This document shows positions 5,020-7,624 of a stretch of 7,624 nucleotides of DNA, piece after piece (the stretch's first letter is position 1; the number at the start of each line of letters is the position of its first letter). The stretch is from NCBI GenBank assembly GCA_905235875.1, contig CAJONL010000113.1:1-7624 (forward strand), given 5' to 3'. This DNA is from an uncultured Bacilli bacterium. Its GTDB lineage: Bacteria > Bacillota_I > Bacilli_A > RF39 > UBA660. Both the position numbers and the translations under genes were made by a program. The notes below the pieces were generated by a model that was given only the letters and a program-made list of their open reading frames with translations, did no database searches and was not told where the DNA came from.

Positions 5020-7624
5020 ATGTATTTAAAAGAAATAAAAACTTCTGGTTTTAAATCTTTTGCAGATAAAATAAATTTAACACTTGATGAAGATATTACT
5101 TGTATAGTAGGGCCTAATGGTTCTGGTAAAAGTAATATAGTTGATGCAGTAAAATGGGTTTTAGGTGAGCAATCTGTTAAGACTCTAAGAGGAGATTCTA
5201 ATATGACAGATGTTATTTTTTCTGGCTCTAAAAGTAGAAGGCCTCTAAATCTTGCCTCAGTATCTTTGGTCTTTGATAATACTGATAAAGCACTTAATGT
5301 ACCTTTTACTGAAGTTAGTGTGACGCGTAAAGTATATCGAAGTGGAGAAAATGAATATTATATAAATAATGATAAGTGTAGATTAAAAGATATTAATGAT
5401 TTATTTCTTGACAGTGGTATAGGAAAGTACGCTTTTAATATTATTTCTCAAGGTGAGGTTACTGAAATAATTAATAGTAGTTCGTTTGAAAGAAGAAGTA
5501 TAATCGAAGAGGCGGCTGGAGTTTTAAAATATAAAAAAAGAAAAGAGGAAGCTTTAAGAAAACTTAATCGAACTAATGAAAATTTAGTGAGAGTTAAAGA
5601 TATTAAAAGTGAGATTGATTTAAGACTTGATCCATTACGTAAAGAAAGAGATAATGCTTTAAAATATAAAGAATATAAGGGTAAACTTAAAAATATAGAA
5701 GTTTCTTTGATAGCTGAAGATCTTGAACGACTTGAGTTAGAATATAATAGTAATCAAAAAACTATGGAGGATATTAAAGAAAAAATTGCAACTATGTTAA
5801 AAGAGTCAAGCTTATATGATACAAAACAAGAATTATTAAAAAAAGAAATTAGTTCTCTTAATGAAAAAATAAGTAGTGATAATGGTAGATTTCTTGAACT
5901 TACTCGAGATATAGAAAAAGTAAACGGAGAGATAAACGTTTTAAAAGAAAAAGGAAAGTATGAAGCAGATGATAAGACTTTATATGAGAATATCACTAAA
6001 CTTTCTTTAGATAAAAAAGAATGTGAACTTAAAATTTCTTCTTCAAAAGAAGATTTGAATGTTATAAAAAATAAAGCATTAGATATTAAAAATAAGATTA
6101 GTAATTTAAAAGAAAAAATTGATACTTTGAGTATTAAATTAAATGGGAAATCTAATTTAATATATCAAAAAGAAAAGGAATTAAATGATACAAATTATAG
6201 TATTAGGTATTTAGAAAATTACATTGAACAAGGATCATATATGAATCCTAATGCTAAAAAAGTTATTACTTCTAGAGTACTTTCTGGTATTCATGATACT
6301 ATAGGTAACTTAGTAGACACAGAAAATAGTTATTCTTTAGCTTTAACAGTTGCACTTGGTGGAAGCCGTGACTTTGTTGTGGTCGATACTCCAGATGATG
6401 CAAAAAGTGCTATTAACTATCTTAAAGATAATAATTTAGGAAGAGTTACTTTTTTTCCTATTACTGTGATAAAGGAAAGATATGTAGAATCTAACCTTCT
6501 TGAAGTTTTAAAAAATGAAAATGGTTTTATCGGAGTTCTATCATCTCTTGTAACTTATAATAGTAAATATGAAAAAATAATTAAGAATCTATTGGGTAAC
6601 GTTCTACTAGTAGATAATTTAGATACTGGTAATCGAATCAAAAATATTACTAATAGTAAATATAAAATAGTAACTTTAACTGGTGAAGTTATAAATATTG
6701 GTGGTTCTATTACAGGTGGTAAAGTGAAGACTAGTTCTGTTACTATGGAAAAGTACAAATTAAAACAAAAAGAGGAAGAAAAGAAAAGTTTAACTAGTCA
6801 AATAAATGCACTAAAAGAAGAAGAAACTAAATTAAAAGAAGAAGAAAAAAGTTTAAATGGTGAGCTTTTAAATTACGAAAAAAGTTTGATTATTTCTGAT
6901 GAAGCTTTAAGTGTTAAAGAAAGTAGTATTGATAATTTACAAAAATCTTTAAAAGAAATAAGTTTTGAACTTGATAATTTAAATAGTATTTCTTCTGATA
7001 CTATAAGTGAAAAGCAAAAAGAACTAATTGATAAAATATATAAGATGGAAGAGGAAAAAGAGAAAATAGAAAAATATTCTAAACTTGATATAGCTAATAA
7101 GAATGAACTAGAAACTACTTTAGAACAATATAATGCTGATTATAAATTATCTAATTCTAGTTTGCGAGATTTAGAAAAGAGTTTAAAGGATTATGAAATT
7201 GCAAATTCTAAGAATAGCATTAAAATGGATAATCTACTTGAAATATTAAGTGAAAACTATGAAATGACTTTTGAGTATGCCAAGAAGAATTATATCTTAG
7301 AAATAGATGAGGCTATAGCAAGGGAAAACGTTAAAGAATATAAAAGAGTACTTCAGGAAATTGGGCCTGTTAATCTTAATGCTATTGAAGAATTTGAAAG
7401 AGTAAATACTAGAGCTTTGTTTTTAGAAAAACAAACCACTGATTTAGAAGAAGCAACTAAGGTACTTTTAAAAATAATAGATGAACTAGATGAAGTAATG
7501 AAAGATGAATTTTTAAGTACTTTTAATAAAGTTAAAGTAGAATTTGATAAAGTATTTAAAGAATTATTTGGTGGTGGAGAAGCAAAACTTGAACTTACTG
7601 ATAAAGATAATTTATTAGAGACAG
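5020..7624 (+). CDS. smc: Chromosome segregation/condensation ATPase SMC, 3' end outside the window
   Basis: 868 codons are present, open to the right edge; about 130-150 residues should be missing. SMC forms a homodimer and, with ScpA and ScpB, compacts and separates chromosomes by ATP-driven loop extrusion. N-terminal head: YLKEIKTSGFKSFAD start, Walker A GPNGSGKS (31-38), LRG with R57 at the arginine-finger position, DSGIGKYAFNIISQGEV (131-147) with Q-loop Q144, and EEAAGVLKYKKRK (163-174) leading into the coiled coil. First arm about 175-400, hinge about 408-570 with GGSRD (447-451), a GRVTFFP segment and GGSITGG (561-567). Second arm to about 780, then GPVNLNAIEEFERV (from 782) and ELFGGGEAKLEL (from 848) of the C-terminal head. 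The LSGGE signature and Walker B lie beyond the edge. Start: ATG with AAAGAGG (5006-5012) 7 bases upstream. Both arms are shorter than in Bacillus subtilis. The usual upstream neighbour rnc is absent, and smc has its own promoter. Confidence 0.96.
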   Translation, partial: MYLKEIKTSGFKSFADKINLTLDEDITCIVGPNGSGKSNIVDAVKWVLGEQSVKTLRGDSNMTDVIFSGSKSRRPLNLASVSLVFDNTDKALNVPFTEVSVTRKVYRSGENEYYINNDKCRLKDINDLFLDSGIGKYAFNIISQGEVTEIINSSSFERRSIIEEAAGVLKYKKRKEEALRKLNRTNENLVRVKDIKSEIDLRLDPLRKERDNALKYKEYKGKLKNIEVSLIAEDLERLELEYNSNQKTMEDIKEKIATMLKESSLYDTKQELLKKEISSLNEKISSDNGRFLELTRDIEKVNGEINVLKEKGKYEADDKTLYENITKLSLDKKECELKISSSKEDLNVIKNKALDIKNKISNLKEKIDTLSIKLNGKSNLIYQKEKELNDTNYSIRYLENYIEQGSYMNPNAKKVITSRVLSGIHDTIGNLVDTENSYSLALTVALGGSRDFVVVDTPDDAKSAINYLKDNNLGRVTFFPITVIKERYVESNLLEVLKNENGFIGVLSSLVTYNSKYEKIIKNLLGNVLLVDNLDTGNRIKNITNSKYKIVTLTGEVINIGGSITGGKVKTSSVTMEKYKLKQKEEEKKSLTSQINALKEEETKLKEEEKSLNGELLNYEKSLIISDEALSVKESSIDNLQKSLKEISFELDNLNSISSDTISEKQKELIDKIYKMEEEKEKIEKYSKLDIANKNELETTLEQYNADYKLSNSSLRDLEKSLKDYEIANSKNSIKMDNLLEILSENYEMTFEYAKKNYILEIDEAIARENVKEYKRVLQEIGPVNLNAIEEFERVNTRALFLEKQTTDLEEATKVLLKIIDELDEVMKDEFLSTFNKVKVEFDKVFKELFGGGEAKLELTDKDNLLET

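Noticed and set aside
5754..5996. 80-codon minus-strand open frame
   Set aside because: It lies wholly opposite the first coiled-coil arm of smc, has no good SD, and its hydrophobic low-complexity product is the expected antisense of lysine/glutamate-rich coil codons.
6555..6758. 67-codon minus-strand open frame
   Set aside because: It lies opposite the smc hinge, which is clearly coding on the plus strand; the product has no recognisable features.
1..7624. UGA-as-tryptophan code, as in Mycoplasma
   Set aside because: No in-frame TGA occurs in any confirmed gene and TGG is used for tryptophan, including the conserved KWVLGE segment of SMC. The standard bacterial code fits.
1..7624. CRISPR array, tRNA/rRNA genes, riboswitch or insertion-sequence ends
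   Set aside because: No regularly spaced repeats, cloverleaf-like sequences, conserved riboswitch cores or terminal inverted repeats were seen on either strand. The Rpn-family gene is not flanked by such ends.

Overview
The window is very AT-rich, with many A/T-ending codons. It uses UGG for tryptophan, has no in-frame UGA, and its genes end in TAA. Shine-Dalgarno sites of the GGAGG type, a rpoD-trmK gene pair and an SMC gene of the Bacillota type point to a low-GC member of the Bacilli. My best guess is an uncultured gut lineage related to Mollicutes or RF39. The lineage is inferred from style and gene content, not from a marker comparison.

Layout from left to right: (1) the last 20 codons of the primary sigma factor gene rpoD; (2) trmK, a tRNA adenine-N1 methyltransferase whose start codon overlaps the rpoD stop, closed by an intrinsic terminator; (3) a promoter rich in T-tracts and a large secreted mosaic surface protein of about 1010 residues, with a signal peptide, InlB-type repeats, BspA/DUF285 leucine-rich repeats, cadherin-like and Ig-like domains and two C-terminal fibronectin-III-like domains, closed by a strong terminator; (4) on the minus strand, a gene of the Rpn / PD-(D/E)XK 'transposase' family whose active site looks degenerate, converging on the surface gene so that its last codons lie inside that gene's terminator; (5) after a divergent intergenic region of 227 bases, the chromosome-condensing ATPase gene smc, which runs off the right edge.

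The housekeeping genes (rpoD, trmK, smc) are ordinary core genes. The surface protein and the Rpn-family gene are accessory and sit between two core blocks, each with its own transcription signals. I see no evidence that they act together, and no CRISPR array, RNA gene, insertion-sequence ends or new defence system. The points most worth a second look are the disulfide-like cysteine pairing in the surface protein, the terminator that doubles as antisense coding sequence, the apparently inactive Rpn-family nuclease, the short SMC coiled-coil arms, and two promoters with nearly the same T-tract layout. No gene-free stretch exceeds 300 bases.
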